24,268 bases of DNA from Ophiothrix spiculata (Eukaryota > Echinodermata > Ophiuroidea > Amphilepidida > Ophiotrichidae), in assembly GCA_000969725.1 (NCBI GenBank), contig JXSR01S064079.1; one strand, written 5' to 3'. Numbering within the stretch: position 1 is the first letter of the stretch; each line of letters begins with the position of its first letter. The position numbers and the translations under genes are program-made. Under the pieces are notes generated by a model, which was not told where the DNA came from, made no database searches, and saw only the letters and a program-made list of their open reading frames with translations. Of the stretch, positions 1-10,246 are shown in pieces.

Positions 1-1914
1 TTGGAGTCACTCGTCATTTTGACGTCACGACCAAATGTTTGGTAGTGAAAATTTTGTTTGGAGGCCGACTATGTTTTTGGCCCTAGTGTGTGCGGATGTT
101 ACTGTTGACAGCAGTTATTTGAAGTTCTTGGCTGACTGCATTTTCATGATCATGATTGAAGCCTGAGATACACAAAGTCATTTTTGTAGGTATTATCACA
201 AAGAATTCTTCTCATGGTGCAATTTTTTTACCATGATGGTAAGTTTCATTGTGAACGAACATTCTCAGCAAAAATTGTTTACATCATGCAAAATGTTCAA
301 AATGTTGTCAACATACAGCACATTTGTATGCATAGTATTTTCAATAATTGTTTTATATTGACTTCTATCAACTAGATCTTTTCATGGCAAGCTAATGATG
401 GTAACATTTTACACAATTGTAAAAGTTGTACACCATGTGAAAATTTTAGAATGGAAATGTTCATTCACGGTGACAACCTACATTGATGGCCCATAACACC
501 ACAAAATAACTTTTCATCTTAAAAAAAACCCACACAATTTTTTATTCTTAAAAGTAACGAGGTAGAGTGCAAATCTAAAGAACAAGTCTGCAAGAAAGGT
601 TAATTCCACTTTGCTATTAAACTTATCCTGTAAAAGTTCAAATTAATGTGGATAAATTGAGACAGTGTGTTATTTCTGAACCATGGTCAAGCACCAACAA
701 AGTTTATAACACACCAGCCTGCACAGTGCAATTTCTATAAAAGTTTAGAGGTTTCTAACTTCAAAATGAATGAACAGAATCATTTGAAATCTTCAGCGTA
801 CATTTGCTTTCATGTGAGCCCTTAACCCGTAGAGACTCTTCTGATATCATGTGGTACGTAAGAAATCATTTATTTTTTAAAGCAAGTATATCTTACATTA
901 GAGAAACAACTTGAACACTTCACTTATTTTTTCAATGACATTATTTTAGCATATTTTTTCATTGTCTGTTATGTTTAAAGTCACCCAAGACCCTAGTTAC
1001 AGGCACTTACTAATAACCACACATTATTATTGCTTGTAGTAATTTTGACAAGGAATTGAAGATTTAGTCTCATACTAAATGGAAACCAATAATTATTACA
1101 GGTCACCTTTTTAGGTCTCTGTCAAACAAACATGATGGTCTACACAAAACAAGGACAGATGGACTCTATTTTTAAACTATGACAAACAAACTCTGCTGAG
1201 TTCACTGATCTGCTTAAAATACTCTGATGCATAATGATAAAGTAACTTATACTTATCAAGGAAAACATAATGTCATGACTTTGTATTCTTGGGCAGTGAC
1301 ATTCAGATGATGGTATTATTAGATACTTCATTTACCCATTACCTGGTAGGAGAACATTGATATTTCACACCGCTAACCTACACACACATTGACACGTAGC
1401 TCATATTCAAGCAGGCATGACTTTAACTGGGCTTGATAGTTTTGTAAAAAAAAGTTGCCTAATTTTTTTGGAAGTGAAGAATAAACAATTTCAGTTGTCT
1501 ACAAGTTATGTTGACATCCATGAACACCAAAGAAATTTTTAAATATATCTGCTTAATCACATGTAATTAAACAACAAACGGCAACAATAATGATCATTTG
1601 GGTGAAATTGCTGCGCCTGCAGGGAGTTATGTAGGATGGAGGAGGGGCGTACATCATCCTGACCAATCAGCGTTTGTTACAAGCTTGTTCGTTTAGTGGT
1701 CAAACTTTCCAAATATAATAATAAAATAGCGAAGTATCTTACGTTCTACACTGGGTGCAGTTCCAAAACGCTTTATTTTTGGCTTCAAGTATCAAAGGTA
1801 GTAAGATATTGGTTTTTTTTTGGTCAAAAAATCTTGGCCACATGCACAGGACCAAATCATCCACATTTTCCAGCCTTAGCAATTGGAACTTCAGGAAGGT
1901 AAAATGCATAACAA
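1..1914. other. Non-coding AT-rich stretch, no gene recognised
   Basis: Only short ORFs with no recognisable motif occur. A CRE-like TGACGTCA lies at 20-27, but with no gene nearby I do not call it regulatory. I saw no long inverted or tandem repeat. Confidence 0.5.
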
Positions 1915-2049
1915 CCAGGGCCCATATTCATGAAACACCGCTAACTCTAGTTGGCTGCTAACCTATTGTATATCTGTCAAAATTTGACAGGTAGACAATG
2001 AGTTAGCAGTCAACTAGAGTTAGCGGTGTTTCATGAATATGGGCCCTGG
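1915..2049. repeat. 135-bp near-perfect palindromic MITE
   Basis: The whole element is one inverted repeat centred at 1982. The first 39 bases of each 67-bp arm (starting CCAGGGCCCATATTCATGAA) are identical when inverted, and only about five mismatches occur in the rest. There is essentially no loop. The CAGGG-type ends resemble hAT-like non-autonomous elements, but I cannot find a convincing target-site duplication, so the superfamily is open. Confidence 0.85.
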
Positions 2050-2491
2050 AAACTAAAAAAAGAGCCCATCTTTCTTCCATTGCAATGTATACAAACTGTC
2101 AGACACAACATGATATGATGACATATTGAGCATTTCATTACAAGTCAGCAAAAACAACGATGCTATGTCTTTGGCATGCAACTATATCATTTAAGACTCG
2201 TGACCATCCACCACAAAGGAGCTGTAAATGTGACATCCCCATAAACAATGATCACTCCACACTATGACTTTCCATATATAGCCTTCATTTTTATATAGCT
2301 CATTACGCATCAATCACCTACTGCGCTAAAATTTGCTGAGTCCTCACATTATTTGTGCATAAAATATGTCTTTTATGTTGCTCCACAGCGGTCGAAAAGT
2401 TCAGTCATGAATGAAAGTCTAATTTGTAAAATATCCAAATCTGGTGATATTTAGTAGGCCACCTGGCATACAAAAGAGAAGACTGGAGGAA
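2050..2491. other. Non-coding spacer, nothing recognised
   Basis: AT-rich sequence between two inverted-repeat elements. No ORF of interest and no repeat structure found. Confidence 0.5.
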
Positions 2492-2870
2492 ATCAGTTCG
2501 GCGGAACTCACAATTCAGATATGTATCTGAATTTGGATACCCACGTATCAAAATTCTGATACCCGTATCCGAATTCTGATACGCCTATGTATCTGTGAAA
2601 ATGTCATTTCCATCTATGCAATTTCAGCAGAACAGCTTCGAAACATGTCCAGATCACAGAAAGCAAAATAATTTGGCAAAAACTTTGCTGAATTAGATGA
2701 CAAATGACGATAATGTTATTCGACTTTTGTATATACCGCTATGGTGCGCTGTGAAGCTGAATATTCATTTCAGCTGTTTTTAATCCGAATTCAAATACGG
2801 GTATCATAATTTTGATACGGGGTACCTAAATTCATATACGCATCCGAATTGAGAGTTCCGACGAACTGAT
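2492..2870. repeat. 379-bp MITE with ~88-bp terminal inverted repeats
   Basis: The left arm (about 2492-2580, beginning ATCAGTTCGGCGGAACTC) is repeated in inverse at about 2782-2870 with roughly 80% or more identity by eye. The arms carry repeated GTATC/GATAC and GAATTC blocks that are themselves locally palindromic. The interior (about 2581-2781) has no ORF. The exact termini and target-site duplication are unclear. Confidence 0.8.
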
Positions 2871-3214
2871 ATGGCTGGGAAGACCCCCGGAAGACCCTTG
2901 GAACAACAGCTCTAAGTTAATTAAGTCAAGTCAAATATTGCCTCGTAAAAGTATGGTTCAGCTCTTACTTACTTTCTAGAAACTCTAAACATGCAGGCTA
3001 AAAATTACATCTATAAATTATACATAACACCTTGAAAACAAAATTTCTTACACAGTATAATTCGCCTTCTTCATCGAGGTTAAGAAACCTCATTTTTATT
3101 GTCGAACTAACTGTATATATACAAATGTCTACAAATTAAGCTTTCTACATTTTCTGCTGCCCATTTTGGAAGTTACATTTCATTAAAATTGATTTTGAAC
3201 ATAGATTTACAAAA
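2871..3214. other. Non-coding spacer, nothing recognised
   Basis: AT-rich sequence, no gene or structured repeat found. Confidence 0.45.
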
Positions 3215-3217
3215 TTA

Positions 3218-3434
3218 GGGGTGCACCGTTAGATTTCCAGGGGGGAGGAGCAGGAAGTATTTGATAAAAAATTTCTTGTCAGTAGGCAGCAGAAGAAAAA
3301 TTCCCAACTGAACATGGAATAAGGAAAACGCAGTAATTTCTAGGGAAAAAAATCAATCTGAATGGGGCGTGAAAAAAAAAAATCAATCCAGAACCCAACT
3401 CCCTGCTCCCCCTAGAAATCTAATGGTATGCTCC
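3218..3434. mobile_element. Harbinger-like MITE, copy 1 (217 bp, TTA target-site duplication)
   Basis: Terminal inverted repeats of about 40 bp begin GGGGTGCACCGTTAGATTT on the left; the right end is the inverse of GGAGCATACCATTAGATTT. TTA flanks both sides (3215-3217 and 3435-3437). Three-base TWA duplications and GGG-type ends are typical of PIF/Harbinger elements; the assignment is inference. The interior is poly-A/G-rich and has no ORF. It is homologous along its length to the element at 4386-4603. Confidence 0.85.
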
Positions 3435-3437
3435 TTA

Positions 3438-4382
3438 CAATGATGTATGTGTACAACATGATGCATTATGGGACAGACAACTCAGTAAATGGCATAAACC
3501 AGTTACTGGATACACCTACAATTTCATAATAACAAGCTTCCTGTTTTCAAATAATTCTTTTTTTAACAAATCATTTCCTGTTTTTTAAAATCCTAAATTT
3601 ATCATAAACATCCATCAAACTGTACATACAAAACCAAAACTCACTGAAAATTTATAAAAAATCAAAAAACATAGCCCCAAAGCATTGACAGATATTACAA
3701 AATTTAGAACTGAACAATAATGAAAACTAATAAATTACTCAAAAAGTCATAAAAATGATTTTTGAAATCTGACCTTTCATAGGAAATAACCCGGGGAAAT
3801 AACCAGCAGCAAATAATCTTGGGGTTGAGAATTATTACATTGATTTCTGCTTCTCACAGAATTCCCCCAAATTATTTGAAAATTATTAATTCTTCACTTT
3901 CATGTACGGAATGATTTGCCTGAAAGAATTGCAGCATTTTTGCTAAGATGCTTCTAAACTTACTCTAAAACTAATTTTATTTCTACACATTAAAAAGTAG
4001 CTACTAACAAAACAGGTCATTAAGACTTTCGTTTGCCTTGTTTTGGTCCCCTGTGTCTTATACCAACTAATATCCCAAATATAGAAACTTTGATTACTGT
4101 CAGGGAACCAGCAAAATTAAACCATATCTAAAATTTCAGAATTCCACATCCAGATTCAGGCTAAGTAAGTCACAGTAGAAAACACTTCCTTTCCAAATTC
4201 TTGATGCTTAGAGCCATAATATTGAACCTTTTACACATAACCAGGTTTTAAATGTCTCAATTTTGAACTTGAAATACATGATGTTGATTATTTGTACACA
4301 CAGAAATGGTAAACATTATTTGAAAAACTAATTGCCACCTTGTAATACTTAAAAGTGACAAGAAACACATTATCTTCTATTT
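3438..4382. other. Non-coding AT-rich stretch between two related MITEs
   Basis: No gene, tRNA or long repeat recognised in about 945 bases. Confidence 0.45.
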
Positions 4383-4385
4383 TAA

Positions 4386-4603
4386 GGGGCATACCATTAG
4401 ATTTCCTGGGGAGGGGAAGCAGGAAGTTTTTTGAAAAAGAAATCCCCCTCCATAGGCAGAAGAAAAAAATTCCACCCTGAACATGGAATAGGAAAATAAG
4501 CAGTAATTTCTTGAAAAAAAATGCTCATGAACGTGGCATGAAAAAAAATTTCAACCCAAAACCAAACTTCCTGCTCCCCACTGAAAATCTAATGGTGCGC
4601 CCC
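4386..4603. mobile_element. Harbinger-like MITE, copy 2 (218 bp, TAA target-site duplication)
   Basis: Same family and orientation as 3218-3434. The ends are GGGGCATACCATTAGATTT and the inverse of GGGGCGCACCATTAGATTT, with TAA on both sides (4383-4385 and 4604-4606). Shared interior blocks include CTGAACATGGAATA and GCAGTAATTTCT. Length agrees to within one base, supporting a defined element and not a chance inverted repeat. Confidence 0.85.
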
Positions 4604-4606
4604 TAA

Positions 4607-5038
4607 TTGGTTCTTGGAATACATCCCCATCCTGCAAATACCCTCCGAGAATGTTTGCATTGCACAACATGGAACCGTAACAGTGCGTCTATTCTTACAT
4701 TTACCATTTACTAAAGAAATTGTTAAAACTAGCCCCGTGAAAAAAAATCAATGAGAAAATAAAATCATGACTATTGAAAACACAACGATTTAGTGATTTT
4801 GGAGTTAATTATTTGCTTCAATTCTGTCAAGCGTACGCAAGCATGCCAGGCAAATAGTGTAAAATAATCCTGGGGCTACTTAGTTTACACTGTTTTATTT
4901 GAAGAAAACAAACTGTTTCAAGAATTTGTATTGAATATTTTCTTAATAACATACAGAGTACAAGTTAAAACAGATACATTTGATATGATCAATTTCATGC
5001 TAAAATCATCTGCAATTCTGCACACATCTTGGAAAGCA
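4607..5038. other. Non-coding spacer, nothing recognised
   Basis: AT-rich sequence without a recognisable gene or structured repeat. Confidence 0.45.
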
Positions 5039-5171
5039 GAGGCATGAGAATTTCAAGTTTTGCAGGCAAATAATTAATATAATTCAAAATACACTTATTT
5101 GAAGAAATTCTGATCACTTTTGACAAAGGTTTTGCAGAATTTCTGCAAAATCTTGCAAATTTTCATGCCTA
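5039..5171. repeat. Short inverted-repeat element (~133 bp)
   Basis: GGCATGAGAATTTCAAGTTTTGCAG at 5041-5065 is matched in inverse at about 5142-5169, with a few mismatches. A small palindrome, GCAGAATTTCTGC, sits beside the right arm. It is probably a MITE. No ORF and no clear target-site duplication. Confidence 0.6.
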
Positions 5172-5198
5172 AGACAAAGTAACAATCATGTTGCTTTC

Positions 5199-5518
5199 AT
5201 TAAAGGAGCTTAGTCCGACTTTTCACATGTTGGTTTTCAATGTCATATGAAAATGATCATTTTCAAAGTTTCAAAATTTCAGTTGAATCGGTCAAACCTT
5301 CTTGATCTTATGGGTAATTGTATTTCAAAGATGCCTATACATTACTGTATAAATTTGTTACCATAATTAGACATATTTTCACATATATCTCCAAAACGAA
5401 ACATAACTCGTCTGAAAAATTTCACATGGGTTATGAGAAAAATATGAGCAATATTTTGGTACAAAAATCTCAAGAAGTTTGAAAAAAAGTTGAAGCAATT
5501 GGACCATGCTCCTTTAAT
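5199..5518. repeat. 320-bp element with short terminal inverted repeats (ATTAAAGGAGC)
   Basis: The ends ATTAAAGGAGCTTAGTCCGA and the inverse of ATTAAAGGAGCATGGTCCAA match over about 17 of 20 bases. A 62-codon minus-strand ORF (5342-5530) spans much of the element but shows no known motif and is probably incidental. The right end is recognisably repeated at about 23427-23475, which supports a dispersed family. Confidence 0.65.
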
Positions 5519-6230
5519 CATGGCAACCACTAGTCATGTTCATGTCGGTGAGATAGGCCTTTAATTTGAGAGTGGCATCAGGCCCTTGTTACTATCTGCG
5601 CCCTTAATTGTGTACATTGTAATGCCAGAACCAAGGTGCAAATATGCTGGATAAATGTTAAACCCCAATCTGTGAGTAACAGTAACAATCATGGATTTTT
5701 ACAATCTTGATGAGCTAATAGAAAACACAATTTAACAAACTTTACTTTCTGACTTAATAAAAGATTTAGCCTACAAAACCAAAAGATCAACATTTGATAG
5801 CCAAGTGGGAGTTCCTTTTAGAATATCTAAAACAATATGTACGTTTTAGTTTTTGTTATACACTTGAACTTTGTTAACACAAAAACCCTGCCATATTAAA
5901 AATCTTTAGTTTTCCAAGTAATGATTTTAATTTGTAAGTTAAAATCAATTGGATAACATATAATCTTCTTTATACAACTTGAAATCGTTGGCCCAAAGTG
6001 ATTTTGTGTTAACAAAGTTCCATTGTAGCATAACAATACAAAGTATTCCTTTACAATAAATACAAACAACTTTTAGCAACATGAACAAAAATTCGATTTC
6101 AACCATAATATGAGCCAATCTTAATTTGCCTATCAAATCCAATTTAAATCTGACACAAATTGAAGTTTGACAAAACGCTTTATTTCTGATTACATTTGCT
6201 GACATAAATTGTCCGACAAACGTCTCATTC
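5519..6230. other. Non-coding AT-rich stretch, nothing recognised
   Basis: About 710 bases with only short, motif-free ORFs. One minus-strand ORF overlaps the fold-back element to its right. Confidence 0.45.
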
Positions 6231-6238
6231 TGCATGAC

Positions 6239-6460
6239 AAGAGAAGATAACGTCTGTATCCCATCATGCAATGCTTCGTATGGGATGGTTTATATGGGAA
6301 GTCATGTGAGTAGTTAGTGATGAAATACCCATAAATCAAAGTTAACTGTTGTAATATTGCATTCTTGGTATGTTTCATCACTAACTCCTCCCATGACTTC
6401 CTGTACAAAATTTCCCATAGGAAGCAATGCATGATGGGATACACATGATATCTTCTCTTT
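6239..6460 (-). mobile_element. Fold-back MITE family A, copy A1, with 8-bp target-site duplication
   Basis: Ends AAGAGAAGATA and TATCTTCTCTT are inverse. The long arms include TCCCATCATGCAATGCTTC and its inverse near 6421-6441, AAGTCATGTGAGTAGTTAGTG, and its inverse near 6379-6400. The octamer TGCATGAC flanks it directly at 6231-6238 and 6461-6468. An 8-bp duplication is typical of hAT elements. Compared with A4 and A5 it lies in the opposite orientation. Non-coding. Confidence 0.85.
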
Positions 6461-6468
6461 TGCATGAC

Positions 6469-6819
6469 CGCGTCCATTATGTGTTGAATGGCATGGACCG
6501 TAACACAAAGGCAGGTGAATCTCATTAGCAGCTAAATTGGATTGATTTGCGGTGTTTTCTTAAATGATGCATAATAGGGAAGCATGTCAATTACATCAAG
6601 AAAGATAATGCTTTAAATCAAATCAAGAATTGCTTGCATCAGCGATGGCAAATTTATGTCAACTTAAAAGGTATAATATGAGACAATGCACCATGAATGA
6701 GCTGTAAATGCGGCAACTTGTCATTTTTTTTAAAAATATCTGCAAAAAACACATTATAATGATTAAAATGACATCTTAATGAACTTTGCTCAACATCCAG
6801 AAGTTAAGTAATGGTGCTT
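6469..6819. other. Non-coding spacer, nothing recognised
   Basis: AT-rich sequence with no gene or repeat structure found. Confidence 0.45.
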
Positions 6820-6942
6820 TCAGAATCCAACGATTTCATCACCGCAACATCGCTCAATACGCAGTCTTTACACGCACTTCGAGAAGTGCCCCTCTGACTG
6901 CGTATTGAGCAATGTTGCAGTGATGAAATCACTGGACTCTGA
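6820..6942. repeat. Inverted repeat (~46-bp arms) with a palindromic centre
   Basis: TCAGAATCCAACGATTTCATC and onward (6820-6866) is inverted at 6896-6942 with about five mismatches. The spacer contains a perfect palindrome GCACTTCGAGAAGTGC (6874-6889). The whole can fold as a long hairpin. Likely a MITE; no target-site duplication seen. Confidence 0.75.
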
Positions 6943-7385
6943 TCTGAACGCGCCATTCTGGTTTTGTCAACATTTGTCATAGAGTGACTGATGAAAACAA
7001 AGAAAAACATGTTCAAAGATCAGTAACCCATGTTTTTCTTTAATGGACCTTATAAATTTCATATTTCCTTATAGGGTTTTTCTGACGTGAAACTTTTGGG
7101 AGGTGTTTGAAATAAAGCATTAACATAATATGAATCTGTGAATTGTAAAATTATCACCTTTGCATGTTTTTTTCCCTCATGTAGCGCAAAATAAACTTTG
7201 CCACTTTTACAACTCTTTCAAAGTGCATAGTCAAATATAAATATAACATCTGAAATAGACTCACCAATGATAAGGCTAACAGCTGAAGCATTTTGTTAAA
7301 AAGGATGACATCAAACATTTTAAAACTGTAGCATATTCTTAGTTAAGATCTTGAAAACCAATCCCAATGTTACTACACTTGTTAC
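6943..7385. other. Non-coding AT-rich stretch, nothing recognised
   Basis: About 440 bases without gene or structured repeat. Confidence 0.45.
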
Positions 7386-7600
7386 CAAAAGAAGATATCA
7401 GGGCCTTCCCATCATGCCTTGCTTTCAATAAGGTTTTTTTTTGTACAGGAAATTGTTTCAAGCTTTAGTGATGAAAATAACCTAAATTATTAGCAGTTTT
7501 GTAATCATGCAAAAGTTATCACTAAAGCTTGAAATAATTTCCTGTATAAAAATCCCATAGGAAGAAGTGCATGATGGGAAGGTCCTGATATCCACTTTAG
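7386..7600. mobile_element. Fold-back MITE family A, copy A2 (variant B interior)
   Basis: GATATCAGGGCCTTCCCATC at 7394-7413 is inverted at about 7573-7592. The arms continue through TGTACAGGAAATTGTTTCAA and AGCTTTAGTGATGAAAATAA. The outer part shares CCCATCATGC, CCTATGGG and TGTACAGGAA with A1/A4/A5, but the arm interior differs and matches A3, defining a second subfamily. I could not settle a target-site duplication. Confidence 0.8.
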
Positions 7601-8771
7601 CCGATATCTATTTTCTTGCTACCCTATCTGTCTGAAGAGCTGGCCTCATTAAGTAAGAGGTTTAATCCTTTCATCCCCCAAACAACAAGCCATTGCTTCC
7701 ACGCTAATTGACTGACATATTGTTTTGCAAATTCCCATTTGAGGTTTAAACCAGTGCTAATTACGCGTTTGGGGCTCACAATGAACATTCCCATTTTTCT
7801 CCCTCTCCTCTGACTCAACACTTGTTTTACACCAAAAAGAAGATATTTACATCTTTAAAATCATCACCTGATATTCTTTTCAAATCTTCAAATGATAATG
7901 CATGGTTGACAGTATTTATGATAAAATATCGCAGCTATCTTATCCCTGGGTATTGATTCAACAAGAACTGATGGGGTAGGTTATCAACACTGACTAGCGA
8001 TGACACGCTGCCTCATTATCCATTCCGTGGAACGTTTTAGTGATTAACCGAATCATGATGTGGTTAAGGACGACTCACCAAGATGACAGACACGATGCGA
8101 TGTATGGTGACAAATTAATTCCTTAGAATTATAGGATCAGGTAGAAGATGAAAAGTTATCTATGGAGATTAGGAGCTCATGATGGGGTGAATTTGAAGGG
8201 TGTGTGAAAGTGTTAATAAGACCTTATTCAGGCACAGGCCATAGCATGATTGATGTAAGGAAACAGGATTTGTACCGATGCTTAGAACATCTGTTACAGT
8301 AATTCTTTTAATGCTGATTTTAATCATCAAGTTTCAAATTAGAAATATCAACACAAAAAAGCAGAATGGTGAAGGAAAAACTTCCCTATATCAGGAATTT
8401 CCTTAAGTCAGATTCTGGACAGTGGCATGACAATAGATTCCACGATATCTGGTAATTGATTGTTGTTTTCTAACGTAAGAAATGTAAATAATCCATAAAT
8501 AAAATTTCGTCCAATGCCCCTTTAACTACACAGTGGAGTGACATTAAGATTATTTGTAGCAGTCTCATCTTTAGAAGGCTAATGCCCTTAACATTGACTC
8601 TTTCAAGCAATGGTATGTTTGATAGTGGTGTGATGCTAGTTACCATGGTTACCCACTATATATTGCAGTGCCTCTTATTCCCCATCTTTGCAGAGCAAGG
8701 CTGTAGTCCCCATCTGGGTTTTGTAAAGCAATGTTTGATCAGATTGCTACCACTTGATGTTTCTAGCAAAC
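7601..8771. other. Non-coding stretch, no gene recognised
   Basis: About 1.2 kb holding two motif-free ORFs (7624-7821 minus, 8582-8845 plus). The second runs into the fold-back element A3, which argues against it being a real gene. No long repeat seen. Confidence 0.4.
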
Positions 8772-8783
8772 ATGATCCACATA

Positions 8784-8983
8784 TCCCATCATGCATTTCT
8801 TCCTATGGGATTTTTTGTACAGGAAATTGTTTCAAGCTTCAGTGATGAATTTTGCATGAAATGCAAGATTACAACAACTGATAATAATTTAGGGTAGTTT
8901 CATCACTAAACCTTCAGACAATTTCTTGTACAAAAAATGCCATTGGAAGCAAGGCATGATGGGAAGGTCCCGATTATATTCTT
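8784..8983. mobile_element. Fold-back MITE family A, copy A3 (variant B interior) between 12-bp direct repeats
   Basis: The arms start TCCCATCATGCATTTCTTCC and are inverted at about 8940-8963. The inner arm AAATTGTTTCAAGCTTCAGTG matches A2. The outer AGAGAAGATATC end seen in A1, A4 and A5 is missing on the left. ATGATCCACATA is directly repeated at 8772-8783 and 8984-8995, longer than a normal hAT duplication. Confidence 0.75.
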
Positions 8984-8995
8984 ATGATCCACATA

Positions 8996-9599
8996 AGTTG
9001 TCCCCAATGCCATAACACACAATGAATTGTTACAAAGTCACCACACAACAGCAAAGAATCATAATCTTTCCGTCAAAACTACATATTCCTGCAGGGGACT
9101 CGAGGATATTGAACACGATCCGCGCACCGTTGGCCTCTCGAGTTCTTGCAGTCACTTGTAATGCTATTCATATCTGCGGAATATGTTATGACAATGTAAG
9201 TCAGATGTGTTGGGTTCGGAATATAATGAAATACAGGAGAGAAGATTAAGTGTATCAGATGATTACTGAGTGACAAAACAGGCCTCCCTAAGCTATTCAA
9301 AATATGGTAAAATAGAATAGTCTCCCTAAGCTCCTCAAAATTTTATTTTGATTGCCAGAATAGCATTTTGAAATACCTTTACCAAACAAAATGCCCACGT
9401 AGGAATATTGAAGTGACATTTGATACGTGAAGCATGATGTATCGTCGGTTTTAATGGGGGTTATTTGACTATGCTTGAATGGTGGTGTATAATATTAAAA
9501 CTTGGCGAGTCTAAATTGGGTCAGACCGGGACAAAAAGCACCTGATGAGCTGAATAAAACATGGCGGTTGTCAGCGTAGAATTTCACACGGCATCATAT
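8996..9599. other. Non-coding stretch with a short direct repeat
   Basis: No gene recognised. CTCCCTAAGCTNNTCAAAAT occurs twice, at 9284-9303 and 9322-9341 (38-bp period). ORFs at 9022-9249 plus and 9079-9300 minus overlap each other and carry no recognisable motif; I do not call them. Confidence 0.4.
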
Positions 9600-9607
9600 C
9601 TTCATCA

Positions 9608-9829
9608 AAGAGAAGATATCGTGTATATCCCATCATGCATTGCTTCCTATGGGAAATTTTGTACAGGAAGTCATGGGAGTAGTTAGTGATGAAACATACC
9701 CAAAATGTAATATTACAACAATTAACTTTGATTTATGGGTATTTCACCACTAACTACTCACATGATTTCCTATACAAACTATCCCATAAGAAGCAATGCA
9801 TGATGGGATGCACACCATATCTTCTCTGT
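9608..9829 (+). mobile_element. Fold-back MITE family A, copy A4, with 8- or 9-bp target-site duplication
   Basis: Ends AAGAGAAGATATC and GATATGGT-type/TATCTTCTCT are inverse. The long arms carry CCCATCATGCATTGCTTCC, TACAGGAAGTCATG and GTAGTTAGTGATGAAA. CTTCATCA is directly repeated at 9600-9607 and 9830-9837 (nine bases if the preceding T is counted). hAT-like by duplication length. Same orientation as A5, opposite to A1. Confidence 0.85.
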
Positions 9830-10115
9830 CTTCATCATGCTAATGACAATCGCGTTTTGAGGTGATGGTGCATGGTATGGAGAATTGGTGAGAGAAAACC
9901 CAAGGCATCGTTTATCGTATCAGAATGGACAAAGTCACATCTTTATCATGCTATCAACAATCAAATTTTGACAAAAATCCTGAGGATCGTGTCAGTTTGG
10001 ATAACAAAATTGGTCGTAATAAACAAAGTATCTTCTACAATTCCAAAATGTGATCAAGAAAAGTAAACAATTCATTGGCCAATGTAGCATAAGACCAAGG
10101 CTGCGATCACATAGG

Positions 10116-10246
10116 AATATACAATACGATATTGGCTACATGCAATCCGGGGAAGCACTCATATGATTAGTGATGGGGAAAATCCCTATCTAATTCAAAT
10201 ATGAGTGCTTCCCTGGAGAGTGTATAGCCAACATCGTATGTTTATT
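10116..10246. repeat. Inverted repeat (~50-bp arms), MITE-like
   Basis: The left arm contains ATACGATATTGGCTA and GGGAAGCACTCATAT; the right arm contains the inverse of ATACGATGTTGGCTATA and GGGAAGCACTCATAT. The loop (about 10168-10190) is short and includes GGGGAAAATCCC. Non-coding. Confidence 0.75.

Noticed and set aside
20-27. CRE-like TGACGTCA
   Set aside because: A single 8-mer with no promoter or gene near it; chance occurrence is likely in 24 kb.
5945-6525. Two overlapping minus ORFs of 108 and 111 codons
   Set aside because: They cross the fold-back element A1 and its flank, have no known motif, and are kept open by the palindromic arms.
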